Below, piece after piece: positions 26,623 through 35,835 of a stretch of DNA of 64,000 nt. Location of the stretch: contig JANNYB010000170.1 of assembly GCA_031409875.1 (NCBI GenBank), positions 1 through 64,000 on the forward strand. The letters are read 5' to 3'. This DNA is from CALMEH01 sp031409875. GTDB lineage: Bacteria > Acidobacteriota > Blastocatellia > Pyrinomonadales > Pyrinomonadaceae. The notes beneath the pieces are model-generated. The model had not been told where the DNA came from and searched no databases. It worked only from the letters and a program-made list of their open reading frames with translations. A program made the translations under genes and the position numbers. Position 1 is the stretch's first letter. Every line of letters begins with the position of its first letter.

Positions 26623-28065
26623 ATGCAAAGCGTTACCGGAAAAGTGTTTTTCGTCAAATTATTCGTTATCTTCGTTGCCGTCGTGATTGCCGTTTTCGGT
26701 TTTCAGAAATATTCTGCGAAATATGAAAAAGTCAGCGCGTCGGTCAATGGTCCGAGTGCTTCGCATACGGGCGCACCGGATGAAGCAAGCTGCGTTTCGT
26801 GCCACGTTGATTTTCCCGTCAACAGCGGAACGGGAAGTGTTTCATTGACCGGCGTTCCGGCAAACTATCTGCCGAATCAGCAAGTTTCGCTGACGGTTAC
26901 GACGGCGCAAGCCGATGCGGTGATTTACGGTTTTCAACTGACGGCGATTGATTCGCAAGGTCGGCGTATCGGAACTTACACGCTTCCGACACAAAATCCG
27001 TCTCAGGTGCAAACCGTCAACGGCATTGTCGGCGGAAACCAACGAACTTACGTCGAACACACTTCGGACGGCGTAATTCCGCAGATGTTCGGCTCGAAAT
27101 CTTGGACTTTTACTTGGAATGCTCCCGCGCAGAGAGCCGGAAAAGTTAGTTTTTACGTTGCCGGAAATTCCGCCAACAGCGACGGCACGGCTTCGGGCGA
27201 TTACATTTATACAAATTCAAAAGCCGCACTTTCAGGTTCGGCAATTTCAAACTTCGACACAGATGGAACGTCGGATGTTTCGGTATTTCGTCCGTCAAAC
27301 GGCACTTGGTATGCGCTCAATTCGAGCAACGGGCAAGCACAAACCGTCCAATTCGGCGCAACCGGCGATAAAATCGTGCCGGGCGATTACGACGGCGACG
27401 GCAAATCCGATTTCGCCGTCTTTCGTCCTTCAACCGGAGTTTGGTATGTCCAAAAAAGCACCGGCGGATTTATCATTTTGCAGTTCGGCATAAACGGCGA
27501 CATTCCCGTTTCGGGCGATTATGACGGCGATTTGAAATCGGACATCGCGGTTTGGCGACCTTCGACCGGCGTGTGGTATATTTTCCGCTCGTCAAATTCG
27601 ACTTACGACATTCGCCAATTCGGTATCTCGACCGATAAAGTCGCGCAAGGCGATTTCGATGCCGACGGCAAAACCGACATCGCAGTTTGGCGACCTTCAA
27701 ACGGCGTTTGGTATATCTGGAAAAGCTCGGACAATAATTTCAGCATTTTCGCCTTCGGCTTAAATGGCGACAAACCGACGCAAGGCGATTTCGACGGCGA
27801 CGGGCGCACGGACGCGGCAGTCTTTCGTCCGTCAAACGGCGTTTGGCATCTGCTCCGAAGCCGCGACGGTTACACTTCGCTCCAATTCGGAATCGGCACG
27901 GACAAACCCGCGCCCGCAGACTTTGACGGCGACGGCAAAACCGATGTTGCCGTCTTCCGCGACGGCGTTTGGTATGCGCTCAGAAGCACAAATAACAGCA
28001 CACTCATCGTCCCCTTTGGCATCGCCGGCGACGTTCCGGTCTCCAGCGGCTACATCGCTGACTAA
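26623..28065 (+). CDS. exported CxxCH protein with VCBS repeats
   Basis: 480 residues from the ATG at 26623; GGAG lies 12 nt upstream and a TTG ten codons earlier is rejected. An N-terminal membrane segment (9-27) is followed by 'GAPDEASCVSCH', a single c-type haem motif (Cys57, Cys60, His61). This is the pattern of the 'choice-of-anchor V'/reelin-like domain, which continues to about residue 205. Seven VCBS/FG-GAP modules fill the rest, ending in 'IAGDVPVSSGYIAD'. It is expected outside the inner membrane. Whether the CxxCH binds haem is not shown. It follows the M36 gene but has its own leader. Confidence 0.8.
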   Translation: MQSVTGKVFFVKLFVIFVAVVIAVFGFQKYSAKYEKVSASVNGPSASHTGAPDEASCVSCHVDFPVNSGTGSVSLTGVPANYLPNQQVSLTVTTAQADAVIYGFQLTAIDSQGRRIGTYTLPTQNPSQVQTVNGIVGGNQRTYVEHTSDGVIPQMFGSKSWTFTWNAPAQRAGKVSFYVAGNSANSDGTASGDYIYTNSKAALSGSAISNFDTDGTSDVSVFRPSNGTWYALNSSNGQAQTVQFGATGDKIVPGDYDGDGKSDFAVFRPSTGVWYVQKSTGGFIILQFGINGDIPVSGDYDGDLKSDIAVWRPSTGVWYIFRSSNSTYDIRQFGISTDKVAQGDFDADGKTDIAVWRPSNGVWYIWKSSDNNFSIFAFGLNGDKPTQGDFDGDGRTDAAVFRPSNGVWHLLRSRDGYTSLQFGIGTDKPAPADFDGDGKTDVAVFRDGVWYALRSTNNSTLIVPFGIAGDVPVSSGYIAD

Positions 28066-28198
28066 GGGATGAGGGATGAGGGATGAGGGATGAATAAAGC
28101 TAGTGCTTTGTTCATCCCTTTTACTTTTAAAAACATTGAGGGATGAATGAGAAAGATTCTTCCTGCTTATTCATCCCTCATCCCTTATCCCTCATCCC
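28066..28198. repeat. heptamer tandem repeats GGGATGA / TCATCCC in inverted orientation
   Basis: Four GGGATGA units (28066-28093) begin directly after the TAA stop of the CxxCH/VCBS gene. Four TCATCCC/TTATCCC units (28171-28198) lie directly past the stop of the convergent pilin gene. The two tracts are complementary and could pair across the intervening hairpins. Confidence 0.85.
28087..28128 (+). terminator. terminator built on the last heptamer unit
   Basis: GGGATGAATAAAGC (28087-28100) pairs with GCTTTGTTCATCCC (28105-28118) with one wobble, across a TAGT loop, and is followed by TTTTACTTTT. Confidence 0.65.
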
Positions 28199-28202
28199 TC
28201 AC

Positions 28203-29438
28203 CTAAGGTCTTCCTTCGCCGCTGCCCGGTGTCGGCGTTGGTATCGGAGTTGGCACGGGTGTCGGAGTTGCAGTCGGAACGGGCGTTGCAGTCGGCACGG
28301 GCGTTGGTATTGGTGTCGGCGCAGGTGTCGGCGTAATCATCGGCGTTGGTCCCGGGTCGGGTAAATCCGTGTTTCCGTATTGGTCGCGTGGAATTGCCGC
28401 TTCGAGAAATTGGATATTGCGGACTCCGACTTGCATCGTGCCGTCAACTCTGCGCTTTTGTCCATCGGGAAGCGCGTAGGCGGTTTCAACTTCGATGTCC
28501 GGTTCGATCATCCGCACCAGCGAAGCATCGCCCAAATCAAAGGTCGAAAGCGGTTGATCCATTATGACCGCATCCGATGTTGGTTTCATTGAATAACGGA
28601 AATTCAAGCCGGTCAGATTTTCAGCTACGACGCTATCGAGAAAGCCTTGACCTTTCACGCCGAAAACGCGCCGCACGAGTCTGCCTTCCGCATCAACGAA
28701 ATATTGAATAATGCGAACTCGTCTTAAAACCGATGGGTTTGCTCCGGAATAAGTTGCCGAAGCAAGTGCGCTCGTCGAACCGAGTTTATTTAACCCGAAC
28801 GAATCGCCTTCGTTCCAGGTAATTGACCAATCGGGCGCATTAACATTCGTAACCATTCCGAATGCGCCGGTCGAACCGCTCGAAATATAGTAAATTTCTC
28901 CGACACTGAAAGGCGCAACATTGCCGCCCGGAATTGCAATTCTTCCGGTGTTGTAATTCGTTCCCCAAGCCGAAATATCAACCGGCGAAAAATTCGGGTC
29001 AACCGAAAGAAACGTCAAACGGTCAGTGCCGGGCAAAATTGTCGTTGCCGGATTAGAATCTTTCACATTAACGCCAGCAGCAATTGTGTCATCGGCGATA
29101 ACCATTCCGATATTCGTGTAACCGATATTGGTCGGGTCTATGGTTGTCGCGGTTCGCGCAGTAAGATAATTGGTAACAAAACTCGTTGTCAGCCAAATAT
29201 TTGAAGTTCCTTTCAAGCCGTCGCCCGCGCTCAAAATATCGCGCTGTAAAAATTCCTGCGAGTTTCTAAGACTTTGTTGGGCAACGGTCATTTCATAATT
29301 GGAATTTGCGGTTTTAATTACGCCTTGCATTAGCGAAAAAACCGCAACCAAAATCGTAATGGTCAAAATCATTACGACCATCAATTCCATCATCGAAAAA
29401 CCTTTTTGGTTTGTTTTGTTCTGCAAATTCTTATTCAT
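28203..29438 (-). CDS. PilW-like minor pilin with Pro/Thr-rich tail
   Basis: A 411-residue type IV prepilin-like protein. The class III signal is 'QKGFSMMELMVVMILTITIL' (cleavage after Gly13 expected), followed by the usual hydrophobic helix. The middle is beta-rich as in PilW. The last 50 or so residues are a PTPTP/PVPTAT repeat encoded by a GGCGTTGGTRTCGG-like array, unusual for a minor pilin and perhaps a flexible linker. The start ATG lies inside the last of four heptamer units that separate it from the pilX-like gene. It is the last gene of the minor-pilin block (GspH/FimT, PilV, PilX, PilW). Confidence 0.82.
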   Translation of the reverse strand: MNKNLQNKTNQKGFSMMELMVVMILTITILVAVFSLMQGVIKTANSNYEMTVAQQSLRNSQEFLQRDILSAGDGLKGTSNIWLTTSFVTNYLTARTATTIDPTNIGYTNIGMVIADDTIAAGVNVKDSNPATTILPGTDRLTFLSVDPNFSPVDISAWGTNYNTGRIAIPGGNVAPFSVGEIYYISSGSTGAFGMVTNVNAPDWSITWNEGDSFGLNKLGSTSALASATYSGANPSVLRRVRIIQYFVDAEGRLVRRVFGVKGQGFLDSVVAENLTGLNFRYSMKPTSDAVIMDQPLSTFDLGDASLVRMIEPDIEVETAYALPDGQKRRVDGTMQVGVRNIQFLEAAIPRDQYGNTDLPDPGPTPMITPTPAPTPIPTPVPTATPVPTATPTPVPTPIPTPTPGSGEGRP

Positions 29439-29462
29439 CCCTTATCCCTCATCCCTCATCCC
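29435..29462 (-). repeat. heptamer tract forming the pilX-pilW junction
   Basis: Four units (GGGATGA, GGGATGA, GGGATAA, GGGATGA on the minus strand) occupy the whole spacer between the TAA of the pilX-like gene and the pilW-like gene. The last unit contains the ATG start, and the GGGAT ahead of it is the only ribosome-site-like sequence. Confidence 0.88.
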
Positions 29463-32423
29463 TTATTGAAGGCTTTGTCTGAAACCCGTTGCCTGAACAT
29501 ATTGGAAAAACGGTGTTCCGGGCGGAAGTTTTTGCGGTGTCATAAACGTCGTATCAAAACTCCAGTTACGGCGCGGCGGCATATAAATAATTGATGTGTC
29601 GTTTTCCCAGTTGGCAAGAGCCTGTGTCGAGCGGAAAAGCGGAATGAACGAACCCGTATAACTCCAAACATTGATTGTGCCGCTCAGATTCCATAATTCT
29701 TGAAATCGCGGATAATTAATAATTCCGCCGTTGCGTCTGAGTCCGCCGCTGTCTCTGCCGGGCGTTTGCGTCATCGCGGAAATAGTTGTTCCGGCGATTA
29801 TTCCCGTGCGAACTGCCGTGCCTTGTGTTGTTCCTGCGCCTTCATCCGCCATTCGATAGGCTTGTCCGCTCAAACTTCTCGGACTGCCCGAACCTTCCGG
29901 ATAAAGTGCGCTTTCCGCATCAAACCAAGTTCTCGAAAGCGGAAAAATCGCATCGCAAACGATTGATGAAGGAACTTGCGCTCCGGCATATCCGCCGTCA
30001 TTAACGGTCGAACCGCCTGTTGGAATCGAAACAATGCCTGTCGTGTTGTAATTTCCCCAAATATAAACCATATTTTCCGACGAAACGGTAATACCTTTCA
30101 ACGGCGAAAGTTTGTCCGTTGCGGCAGTTGTGCTTAAAGTTTCGCCGTCGAAAAGACGCACTCCGCGCCGGAAATAATTTTTCGGATTGATATAGCTGAG
30201 TTTATCCCAACTCAAAACCGCGTTTGACCGCGCCAATCTGGTTGCGTCCGTTACTGCCGCGCCGTTTGTCGGCGTGCAGCAGACTGTTCCCGAATCGGGC
30301 AATTCGTTGGTGTCTTTTTGCAAAGTTCCTTTTTTGCTCGTGCCGCCGACGTTCCAACCGAAATCAATTACGTCTTCGCCTGCATCGAGAACGCTGTTCG
30401 GACCGTAAATATCTTCATTGTCAACAATTCCGTTCGTGCTGGCGAAAGCCGTGCCGGTCGAAAGATATTCGGTTTTCACGATGTCGCCGCGGCGGTCGGA
30501 AACATAAACGACGTAACCTTCTTCGCCGTTGATGTTCGTGCTGACGGCGGTCGTTCCCGAAAGCAGATTTGCGTCATAAACGCCGTCAACCCAACGCCCC
30601 AGATTTCGCATATTGAGTTCGACAACGCTCGTCAAACCGCGTTCGTAGATGTCATATTCGCTCAAAGTGCTTCGCACCCAACCTTCGCGGACGTTATAGA
30701 CGTTTATCGGAACAATCGCGTTATAAGTTCCCGTCGGATTTGCTTGCCGCAGATATGTTCCCGCGTCTTCATCCGCCGCCGTAATCGTCGTATTGATAAA
30801 CCCGCGATTGGCGTAAAGCAACGCGGAAGGATCGGAAATTTCGCCGTCGGCAGTCGTCTGCGAATTGCGCGTCAGATTAACCAAATCGAACGCGCCGCCC
30901 AAACGGTCGCGGCTTCCTTGAACATAGCTTGCCCACAAAGGACGTTGCATATAAACAATGCCGTTCGGTTCGCCTTCGGTTACGCCCATACTCAAAATCG
31001 TCTGCGTAACATCAACTGCCGTGCCGTCAGGTTTGACGATTTCGATTAAAATTCTGCCCTCAACGCCCGAACCCGGCGGAATGTAATTCGGAACAACCTG
31101 CGGAACTACTTTTTTGACCGTGCGGACATACGACGTATCCTGCAAAGAAGCACTGATCGGATTTGCCTGTTTAATTGCCGCGCCGCTAATCGTGCCGCTG
31201 TTGTCAATCAGCTTCAAAACATTGCCGCCGTTTAAAGCTGTCGGCATAAATTGTGAAAGCAAAACGCCTTTTCCCGCAGGAATTCCCGCGACATTTCCCG
31301 AACCGCTACCGGCAGTTTCATCGTCAAGCAATATGCGGATTTCCGATTTTGTGTGATAACGCGAACTCGCCAGCAGTTCGCTGTCCGAAGGCAATGAACG
31401 CTTAATTAATTCAGCAGGCGAATTTCCGGCAAGTTCGAGCGGTAATTTTAAAGTCGTTGCGCCCGTCGTATTCGTCATAACTTGTCCGCCGAAACGATTC
31501 GGACTGCCGTTTGCCGGAAGAACCGAATTGCTTTCCCAAAGCGGATTTGCAATGCCGTTGGGCGAACCGGGAAAAAATCCGCGCAAGCCCAAAATGCTTG
31601 TCGTAAAATTAGGTCCGCCGACCGTTCCGCCGCCGGACATTACGCTGCCTTTCGTCAATTCGCTCTGCACGTTGTAACCGCCGACTTCGACCCACACATT
31701 ATTATTGCCGCTCGACATATTTGCCTCGCCGCCGCGTGTCGCATCGCGGACGAATTCGCCCGCCGCCGTAATGCGGTTTAAAAATTTTGTGTTGCGGAGC
31801 GCGTAGATATTTTGATTCGTATGAATTCGCCCGTTAAATGTCATTAAAGGTCCGGGATGAATTTCGATGTCTTCATTGGAAAACATCCCGAATTGAAACA
31901 ACGGCACGAGATAATTATTAAATTCGCGTTCTAATTTAACTTCGGTGCGCGTAATTTCGCGCTTTGCCGTCGAAGTCATCTTGTATGGAATGATGCTCGC
32001 GTAAAGTCCGGCGTAAGGTCCTTCGGCAATATTGATGCGCGGATAAATATTGCTCGGCAAACCTTGCGTCGCCCGCATTTCGTTCAAACGCACCGAATCT
32101 TCATCGAGTGTTTGATCAAAACCAAAGCCTTCGGTTTGCAAAGCCGCCGGATAATTTGTTCGGATGGCTAGCAAATCGGCGGCAGTCGGCGAGATTTTGC
32201 GGCGGAAAAGATTGCTGAAATCATTGGTCATCTTTTCCATCGAAGCCTCAGCCGCATAAAAAGTTTGCGTTCTTTGTAAATCGCTTCCCGCAATCCGCGC
32301 TTCGGTCGAAGAAAACGCCAAAGCCGTCAGCGCAATGATTGACAAAATCGCCACAACGATTAACGACACCGCCAAAGCCGCGCCGCGTTCCTTTCGATTT
32401 TTTCGATTTTTTTCCAAAAACAT
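29463..32423 (-). CDS. large PilX-type pilus assembly protein
   Basis: 986 residues from the ATG at 32423, which has GAGGG six nt upstream; a TTG ten codons earlier lacks a ribosome site. The N-terminus has 'RKERGAALAVSLIVVAILSI', the PilX_N pattern with one hydrophobic helix, then 'STEARIAGSDLQRTQTFYAAEA', characteristic of PilX-like proteins. The long remainder (about 900 residues) has no domain I recognise, though it shares the beta-rich, Gly/Asn-rich look of other large Acidobacteriota PilX proteins. Expected role: minor pilin or tip-complex component. It lies between the PilV-like and PilW-like genes. Confidence 0.8.
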   Translation of the reverse strand: MFLEKNRKNRKERGAALAVSLIVVAILSIIALTALAFSSTEARIAGSDLQRTQTFYAAEASMEKMTNDFSNLFRRKISPTAADLLAIRTNYPAALQTEGFGFDQTLDEDSVRLNEMRATQGLPSNIYPRINIAEGPYAGLYASIIPYKMTSTAKREITRTEVKLEREFNNYLVPLFQFGMFSNEDIEIHPGPLMTFNGRIHTNQNIYALRNTKFLNRITAAGEFVRDATRGGEANMSSGNNNVWVEVGGYNVQSELTKGSVMSGGGTVGGPNFTTSILGLRGFFPGSPNGIANPLWESNSVLPANGSPNRFGGQVMTNTTGATTLKLPLELAGNSPAELIKRSLPSDSELLASSRYHTKSEIRILLDDETAGSGSGNVAGIPAGKGVLLSQFMPTALNGGNVLKLIDNSGTISGAAIKQANPISASLQDTSYVRTVKKVVPQVVPNYIPPGSGVEGRILIEIVKPDGTAVDVTQTILSMGVTEGEPNGIVYMQRPLWASYVQGSRDRLGGAFDLVNLTRNSQTTADGEISDPSALLYANRGFINTTITAADEDAGTYLRQANPTGTYNAIVPINVYNVREGWVRSTLSEYDIYERGLTSVVELNMRNLGRWVDGVYDANLLSGTTAVSTNINGEEGYVVYVSDRRGDIVKTEYLSTGTAFASTNGIVDNEDIYGPNSVLDAGEDVIDFGWNVGGTSKKGTLQKDTNELPDSGTVCCTPTNGAAVTDATRLARSNAVLSWDKLSYINPKNYFRRGVRLFDGETLSTTAATDKLSPLKGITVSSENMVYIWGNYNTTGIVSIPTGGSTVNDGGYAGAQVPSSIVCDAIFPLSRTWFDAESALYPEGSGSPRSLSGQAYRMADEGAGTTQGTAVRTGIIAGTTISAMTQTPGRDSGGLRRNGGIINYPRFQELWNLSGTINVWSYTGSFIPLFRSTQALANWENDTSIIYMPPRRNWSFDTTFMTPQKLPPGTPFFQYVQATGFRQSLQ

Positions 32424-32509
32424 TTTTCCCTCACTTACGATTCTCTTAAGCAAGTGTGCAAAAGTAATCAGTTATAAAGAATTTTAAAATTTACGATATT
32501 TTCCGGTTT

Positions 32510-32544
32510 TTACTTTTTACCTTTTACCTTTTACCTTTTACCTT
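32510..32544 (-). repeat. heptamer tandem repeat GGTAAAA after the pilV-like gene
   Basis: Four to five units of GGTAAAA/AGTAAAA begin 6 nt past the TAA of the PilV-like gene (minus strand). The repeat sequence differs from the GGGATGA tracts but the period and position are the same. Confidence 0.85.
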
Positions 32545-32549
32545 TCCGC

Positions 32550-33125
32550 TTAGCTTGTGGTTCGCGTTTCATCGTTCAGATAACAAACGCCGGTTAATTC
32601 GCCGATTCCGCCGCTCGCGCCGAAATATTGAACTTTAATTTCGATTTTTTTCAGCGTTTCGCTTAATTGCGTAATCGTAATTTGCCGCCGAAATCCGGTT
32701 CGCGCCCAACTGTTATCATCAAAATCATCGCCTGTTCCGTAAGTCGAATCTGCGCCCGGCGCACGCAAATCGTCGTCCGTGCCGCCAACGCCGTCCGGTC
32801 CCGGATTTACCGAAACATCTTTAAAACCGACGCTGAAACCGTTAAAAACACTCGAAGTATTCGTGTTGTCAACCGCTCCGACGTTTTCAATCTGTTTGAA
32901 TTCGAGCCGTTGCGAATTTCGCAAGGTTTCGATTTCTTCAATCGAAGCAACGATTATCGTTTTCGCTTCGGAAACATTCCGGCTTAAAGTCGTAAATTGC
33001 AGCGCAAACGTAATCGCGGCAGCAGTTCCGATAAGCGCGATGCTGACAATAAAAATCGCTATCACGGCTTCAATCAAAGAAAAGCCGCGCTGTTTTTTAT
33101 CTGAATTTTGATTTTTATTCGACAT
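32550..33125 (-). CDS. PilV-like minor pilin
   Basis: 191 residues from the ATG at 33125, which overlaps the end of the preceding pilin gene by 11 nt; a GTG four codons earlier is less likely. Prepilin signal 'QRGFSLIEAVIAIFIVSIAL' with Glu at +5 after the cleavage Gly. The rest is the expected alpha/beta pilin head with 'NPGPDGVGGTDDDLRAPG', an Asp/Gly loop that could bind calcium. Overlap with fimT indicates coupled translation. Role: minor pilin. Confidence 0.85.
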   Translation of the reverse strand: MSNKNQNSDKKQRGFSLIEAVIAIFIVSIALIGTAAAITFALQFTTLSRNVSEAKTIIVASIEEIETLRNSQRLEFKQIENVGAVDNTNTSSVFNGFSVGFKDVSVNPGPDGVGGTDDDLRAPGADSTYGTGDDFDDNSWARTGFRRQITITQLSETLKKIEIKVQYFGASGGIGELTGVCYLNDETRTTS

Positions 33126-33720
33126 ACTTGTTTTCACTCTGTTTATATCGCCAGTTTTTTACACGCCCGCCCGCGCCAAGCACCGAAACGGCAAAAGCCG
33201 TGTCATTCGGGTATCGTGTGTGATAAAAAAAGACAGCTCTATTTTGGGGATTATTGCTCGCATCCAGCACCGAACCGTCGGGCTGAAATGTTACGATTAC
33301 AAAGTTTGTGGTCAAAGCCGTGAGATTCGTCGTATCGTCGAGCGCAGTAGTCGGAATGCCGGTCGGTCTTCCGTAAATTATATCGCTTGCTTCAATGCCC
33401 GAACCGGCTAAATCGAGCGTTTTGTTTTTCGTGTCGCCGAAAACTCCGAAAGCTCCGCCGTAAATCGTCATTCGCTTAATCGTGTCGTCATAGCGAAAAG
33501 TTATTGCGCGTCTTTGCGACATCGCTTCTTGTCGGGCTTCCGTAAGCGTTATCGTAACTTGTCTTTGAAGCGACGAAAATTTCATTAAACGACGTGAAGA
33601 AATGATTTGCGGCAATGCCAGAGCCAAAATAATTGACGCTACCAACAAGACGACAAGAAGTTCGGGAAGACTGAATCCCTTTTGATTTTCTGTAAATTTT
33701 TCTCTGTTTTTTACTAACAT
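33115..33720 (-). CDS. fimT: GspH/FimT-type pseudopilin
   Basis: 201 residues. Prepilin signal 'QKGFSLPELLVVLLVASIIL', then 'ALPQIISSRRLMKFSSLQRQVTITLTEAR' (key residues only: the FimT helix with 'EARQEAMSQRRAITF'), typical of GspH/FimT. GAAGG lies shortly before the start. It is the first gene of the minor-pilin block and is separated from pilQ by a terminator and a nested palindrome (33850-34104), so it needs its own promoter within 33721-33850. Gene symbol by family resemblance. Confidence 0.85.
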   Translation of the reverse strand: MLVKNREKFTENQKGFSLPELLVVLLVASIILALALPQIISSRRLMKFSSLQRQVTITLTEARQEAMSQRRAITFRYDDTIKRMTIYGGAFGVFGDTKNKTLDLAGSGIEASDIIYGRPTGIPTTALDDTTNLTALTTNFVIVTFQPDGSVLDASNNPQNRAVFFYHTRYPNDTAFAVSVLGAGGRVKNWRYKQSENKYVE

Positions 33721-33849
33721 TTTACCTTCTTTCGATCTTTAAAACCTGTTAGAGAAAAAATCTCTACTACACCATATTTTGAATAAGAAAGTTTTTCCAG
33801 AAAAAACAATGTTTGTTTATTATTTATTTTATTTATCTGAAGTATGAGT

Positions 33850-34104
33850 TATCGTAATCGTGTTAAACCGATTTCCGATTTTAAGCCTCTAAAAAAATTC
33901 CCCGTCAACCAAAAGAAAGGTTGACGGGAAAATCGGAAGAAACAAAGTATCTGTTTTCATTTGGTAAGGTTTAGTTCAGAGAAGTTTTACCATTTATTTT
34001 CAACATTTTGAGATTTACATTGATGCGCGGTCAGAGCGCAGATGAGATTTTTAATGCAAAACTTCTCTGAAAAATCGGTAATCGTTAAAAACACGATTAC
34101 GGTT
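33850..34104. repeat. three-layer nested palindrome between pilQ and the minor pilins
   Basis: Outer arms 33850-33881 and 34073-34104 (CGTAATCGTGTT facing AACACGATTACG) reach into the last codons of pilQ. Inner arms TCAGAGAAGTTTT (33975-33987) and AAAACTTCTCTGA (34058-34070) are perfect. A separate hairpin (33901-33928) is the terminator. This fills most of the 376-bp gap 33721-34096, in which I see no gene. Confidence 0.7.
33887..33930 (-). terminator. intrinsic terminator of the pilMNOPQ block
   Basis: Stem CCCGTCAACC / GGTTGACGGG (33901-33910 with 33919-33928), 8-nt loop, followed on the minus strand by GAATTTTTTT. Confidence 0.85.
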
Positions 34105-35719
34105 TAGTCGTGGTATTGTTCTGTGTCGGAACATTTTGCTGTTGTTGCAATTGCTGTTTCGGCTGTTCTTGCGTCGGTTCCGAGTTTGAAGACGGATTGC
34201 CGAGCGGAACAGGTTGAATAATCGTCGTCGAACGATTGGTTGTGCCGATTTTGCCGTTGGTCGGATTTCCTTCATAGTCCGGGCGATAGATGCGCGGCGT
34301 AATGAAGAACAAAATTTCGCTGGTGTTGCGTTGCGTCGTTTTGCTGCGGAACAAATATTTCAGAATCGGAATGTCGCCGAGTCCGGGCGTTTTGCTCTTT
34401 GAGCTGACTTCCAAATCGGTTAAAACACCGCCGACAATCGTTGTTCCGCCATCGGGAACGAGAACTTGCGTTTTCATCCGTTGCGTATCAATGCCGGGCG
34501 TTCCGCCTGTTCCGGCGGCAAGCGCGGGATTGACAGTGTTGTTTTCCGCCGTGACATCCATAATTACTGTTCCGGCATCGGTGATTTGCGGCGTAACTTC
34601 AAGACGCAAAGGAACATTAACAAAGGTCGTCGTGAAAACTAAACCGCCACCGTCTTCTTCATCGTTGCTCCCGGCGTTTCTTTGAACGGTCGTAACCGGA
34701 ATTTGACTTCCGCTTTCGATTTCCGCTTTGCGGTTGTTCAAAGCCGTAACGCGCGGGCTGGCAATAGTTTTGCTTTGTCCTTTTTGTTCGGATAAGTTCA
34801 ATGCCGCCGTGATTTGTGCTGTGCCAAATACGCCGGTCGTTAAGAAAAATTGTCCGGTCGGAATGCTGTCGGATTGTCTTCCCGTGGTTGCCGTGCCGAG
34901 TCCGCCGTTGCCGAAAGGATTCGCCACACTGAAACCGAGTTGAACGCCGATGTCGCGGAGGAAATTGCGTTGGGCAATAACGATGCGAGTTTCGATTTCG
35001 ACTTGCGGTTCGGGTTGGTCGAGAACGGTTACGAGTTGTTTAATGCTATCAATATTTTCGCGCACGTCCGTAATGATGAGCGTGTTCGTGCGTCCGTCAA
35101 CTTCGATTGCGCCGCGCCGCGAAATACGGCGTTTGATAATTCCCAAAAGTCCTTGATCATTGCCTCCACCACCGCCACCGCCGGAAGTGCTTGAGCTTTC
35201 TTGCGTTGAGCCGCCTTGAAAACCGCCACCGCTTAAAGCACCGGAAACACGCGCATAATTCAAACGAATAATTTCCGTATAAAGCGGCGATGTGTCGAGT
35301 TGATTTTCCTGAATTTTACGGCGAATTTCTTGTTCATCAGCCAAAATAGTCTGTTTTGCAACGCGCAAAATCGGACCATTTACTTGAACTGCCAAACCTT
35401 GTGCCTGAAGAATCGAATCGAGCGCGACATTCCACGGAACATTGTTGAGATTGACCGTAACTTTCGTTTCTTTAACCGATTGGTCAATCACGAAATTGAT
35501 GCCATATTGCTCGGTGATATAGCTCATAATTTCGCGCACGTCCATATTGACGACGTTCAGATTTATCGGTTCGCCGACAAATCCCGGCTCGCCATACATT
35601 TTGCCTTGCTGTTGCACGTCAACTTTTTGTGCCGCCACCGCCAAAGCCATCGAACTGATTATCATTAAAGCGAAAACTGCTCGTTTAGCTGTTTCTCGCA
35701 GAATTTGAAGAGAATTCAT
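34097..35719 (-). CDS. pilQ: type IV pilus secretin PilQ
   Basis: A 540-residue outer-membrane secretin through which the pilus leaves the cell. A signal peptide (about 1-30, 'ALAVAAQ') is followed by an STN/N0-like domain ('VREIMSYITEQYGINFVID'), an N1 domain interrupted by a Ser/Gly-rich insert near 175-195, and the secretin core. Core signatures include 'LVPDGGTTIVGGVLTD' and 'PGLGDIPILKYLFRSK'. There are no AMIN domains, so it is shorter than proteobacterial PilQ. The C-terminus is Gln/Asn-rich. The ribosome site GGAGGAAAC precedes the start. Last gene of pilM-N-O-P-Q. Confidence 0.95.
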   Translation of the reverse strand: MNSLQILRETAKRAVFALMIISSMALAVAAQKVDVQQQGKMYGEPGFVGEPINLNVVNMDVREIMSYITEQYGINFVIDQSVKETKVTVNLNNVPWNVALDSILQAQGLAVQVNGPILRVAKQTILADEQEIRRKIQENQLDTSPLYTEIIRLNYARVSGALSGGGFQGGSTQESSSTSGGGGGGGNDQGLLGIIKRRISRRGAIEVDGRTNTLIITDVRENIDSIKQLVTVLDQPEPQVEIETRIVIAQRNFLRDIGVQLGFSVANPFGNGGLGTATTGRQSDSIPTGQFFLTTGVFGTAQITAALNLSEQKGQSKTIASPRVTALNNRKAEIESGSQIPVTTVQRNAGSNDEEDGGGLVFTTTFVNVPLRLEVTPQITDAGTVIMDVTAENNTVNPALAAGTGGTPGIDTQRMKTQVLVPDGGTTIVGGVLTDLEVSSKSKTPGLGDIPILKYLFRSKTTQRNTSEILFFITPRIYRPDYEGNPTNGKIGTTNRSTTIIQPVPLGNPSSNSEPTQEQPKQQLQQQQNVPTQNNTTTKP

Positions 35720-35835
35720 TGTTTCCTCCGTTAGAAATTATCTCTATTGAAAAGAGATGGATTGTTTTGAAAATTAGAAAAATTAGAAATCTTTTAAGCA
35801 ATTCGGTAAAAACAAACAGGCATTCATCTTCCCAT

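Noticed and set aside
30318..31049. 243-codon ORF opposite the pilX-like gene
   Set aside because: No ribosome site or domain; the sense frame is continuous and fits gene order in the minor-pilin block.
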